A DNA stretch of 64,000 nt, taken from positions 186,001 through 250,000 of the forward strand of contig NZ_FRBF01000003.1 in assembly GCF_900142545.1 (NCBI RefSeq), read 5' to 3'. The position numbers and the translations under genes are program-made. The notes beneath the pieces were generated by a model. That model worked only from the letters and a program-made list of their open reading frames with translations, had not been told where the DNA came from and did not search any database. Shown in pieces: positions 63,181-64,000 of the stretch (the stretch's first letter is position 1; every line of letters starts with the position of its first letter). This DNA is from Fibrobacter sp. UWT2 (GTDB lineage Bacteria > Fibrobacterota > Fibrobacteria > Fibrobacterales > Fibrobacteraceae).

Positions 63181-63522
63181 ATGAAAGCATCAAGTTTTTT
63201 TGCTGGTCTTGCCTTGGGCGCTGTTGCTGCTATTGCCGCTTCTAAAAAACTCAAGGCCATGTGCGACGACGAAGATGATTCTTGCGACAACGATGCCGCT
63301 CTCAAGGATGCCGAAGACACCGTCCAGAGCCTCCGCAACTCTGCCGACAGCTTGCTGAACGATCTCAAGACCCAGACCGAAGCCAAGCAGACTTACGCTG
63401 CCCAGTGCGAAGATCTTAAGGACCAGCTTGCAAAGAAAGACGCCGAAATCAACAACCTGAAGAATGTCTGTGACAAGCAGGCCGGCGAAATCAGCAAGCT
63501 CGAAGCCGCTCAGGCAGGCTAA
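63181..63522 (+). CDS. Small membrane-anchored coiled-coil protein
   Basis: A 113-residue protein with an N-terminal hydrophobic helix (SFFAGLALGAVAAIAAS, about 4-20), an acidic Cys-containing segment (CDDEDDSCDND) and a coiled coil (about 45-110, with LKDQLAKKDAEINNLKNVCD). It resembles YtxH-type envelope-associated small proteins in build, but no family is recognised. AAGGAG lies 7 nt before ATG 63181. It is flanked by terminators on both sides, so it is a single-gene unit. Confidence 0.75.
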   Translation: MKASSFFAGLALGAVAAIAASKKLKAMCDDEDDSCDNDAALKDAEDTVQSLRNSADSLLNDLKTQTEAKQTYAAQCEDLKDQLAKKDAEINNLKNVCDKQAGEISKLEAAQAG

Positions 63523-63546
63523 TTAACCGCCAGATTTTGCAATTTA

Positions 63547-63577
63547 TCCGATTTCCGGCTCGGGAATCGGAGTTTTT
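63547..63577 (+). terminator. Terminator of the small coiled-coil gene
   Basis: Stem TCCGATTTCC/GGGAATCGGA (one G-U), loop GGCTC, then GTTTTTCTT. Confidence 0.85.
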
Positions 63578-63602
63578 CTTATAATAAAGGTATATTTGAC
63601 CC

Positions 63603-64000
63603 ATGACAAAGTACCTTTTTGTTCTGACTAGTTCCCCGAAGGATTTTTTCTGTGAACAGACGCTGGTGGCGATTGCGTCGCTCCGTGTCCATAACCCGGG
63701 CGCCTTTGTGACGCTCTTGACCGACGACAAGACGGCGGCGACTCTCACTGGCCCGCGTGCGGTCCTTAAAGACGCGGTGGACGAACTCAAGGTACTCACC
63801 CTCGACGAAAAGTTTACGCCCATGCTCCGCTCCCGCTACCTCAAGACGGTCATGCGCAATGTGGTCGACGGCGATTTTCTGTACATGGATTCCGACATCG
63901 CCATCGTGGGTGACCTCTCGATTCCCGAAGAATGGAAAGGCGGCATCTATGCGGTGCTCGACTTCCACACGAATCTTTCGAAGGCGATTAACCGCAAGAA
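63603..64000 (+). CDS. Glycosyltransferase-like protein, N-terminal part (cut by window edge)
   Basis: The frame from ATG 63603 runs to the window end (132 codons). The visible part is a GT-A type nucleotide-sugar transferase domain: MTKYLFVLTSSPKDFFCEQT, a Rossmann-like half with LTDDKTAA, and a metal-binding DxD-type motif in GDFLYMDSDIAIVGDLS (about residue 98). The pattern resembles GT8-type enzymes but the acceptor cannot be told. The TATATTTG box (63591-63598) ends 4 nt before the ATG and no Shine-Dalgarno is seen, so the message is probably leaderless. Confidence 0.75.
   Translation, partial: MTKYLFVLTSSPKDFFCEQTLVAIASLRVHNPGAFVTLLTDDKTAATLTGPRAVLKDAVDELKVLTLDEKFTPMLRSRYLKTVMRNVVDGDFLYMDSDIAIVGDLSIPEEWKGGIYAVLDFHTNLSKAINRK

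Overview
The window is chromosomal DNA from a Fibrobacter-type bacterium (Fibrobacterota, FCB superphylum), probably close to F. succinogenes. The clearest markers are two lipoproteins with the Fibrobacter major paralogous (FISUMP, TIGR02145) domain, a TIGR02147-family regulator next to one of them, and a set of secreted plant-cell-wall enzymes joined to CBM6 modules and a shared C-terminal domain. Gene density is high. Long antisense open frames are common, but they come from strong GC3 codon bias.

Layout. 1-1640: 5' end of a secreted protein, rsmG and a small membrane protein. 1797-14514: hemicellulose cluster with GH95 alpha-fucosidase, GH43, GH2 beta-galactosidase, a CE1-like esterase and a GH10 xylanase; a second GH10 lies at 20435-21856. 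Together they could cut the xylan backbone and remove fucosyl, galactosyl, arabinosyl/xylosyl and feruloyl groups. No transporter or regulator gene lies in the cluster. 14683-20318: birA with a secreted-protein gene, a MATE exporter and alaS. 22028-31008: defence/accessory island with an AbiEi-like/HipS-like pair, a type III restriction-modification system (mod-res), a three-gene opposite-strand cassette including DUF4417, and a RelB/YafQ toxin-antitoxin pair. Its intergenic DNA is AT-rich and rich in repeats. 31024-36265: lipoproteins, a GSCFA protein, and the TIGR02147 regulator with its FISUMP lipoprotein. 36444-44245: a geranylgeranylglyceryl-phosphate synthase homologue, then a tight operon of small membrane protein, ABC ATPase, ABC permease, two degenerate PilT-like ATPases and a patatin-like outer-membrane protein. 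44255-51983: tsaD and a YbbR-like gene, divergent from an ftsX-envC-holB-recJ operon. 52019-64000: tRNA-Leu, small genes, gpmI, a lipoprotein, uvrB, a class A penicillin-binding protein, tRNA-Ser, a second FISUMP lipoprotein, a small coiled-coil protein and the start of a glycosyltransferase.

Three observations span the window. First, short dispersed palindromic repeats lie between genes and also, in frame, inside birA, the GSCFA gene and uvrB. Second, a TAnnTTTG/A box like the Bacteroidetes -7 element lies upstream of many genes; in eight it ends only 4-7 nt before the start codon with no Shine-Dalgarno sequence, which suggests leaderless mRNAs. Third, the carbohydrate-active enzymes share a C-terminal domain resembling type IX secretion type A signals, and several share a promoter-region motif. 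All family calls come from reading motifs; no database search was run.
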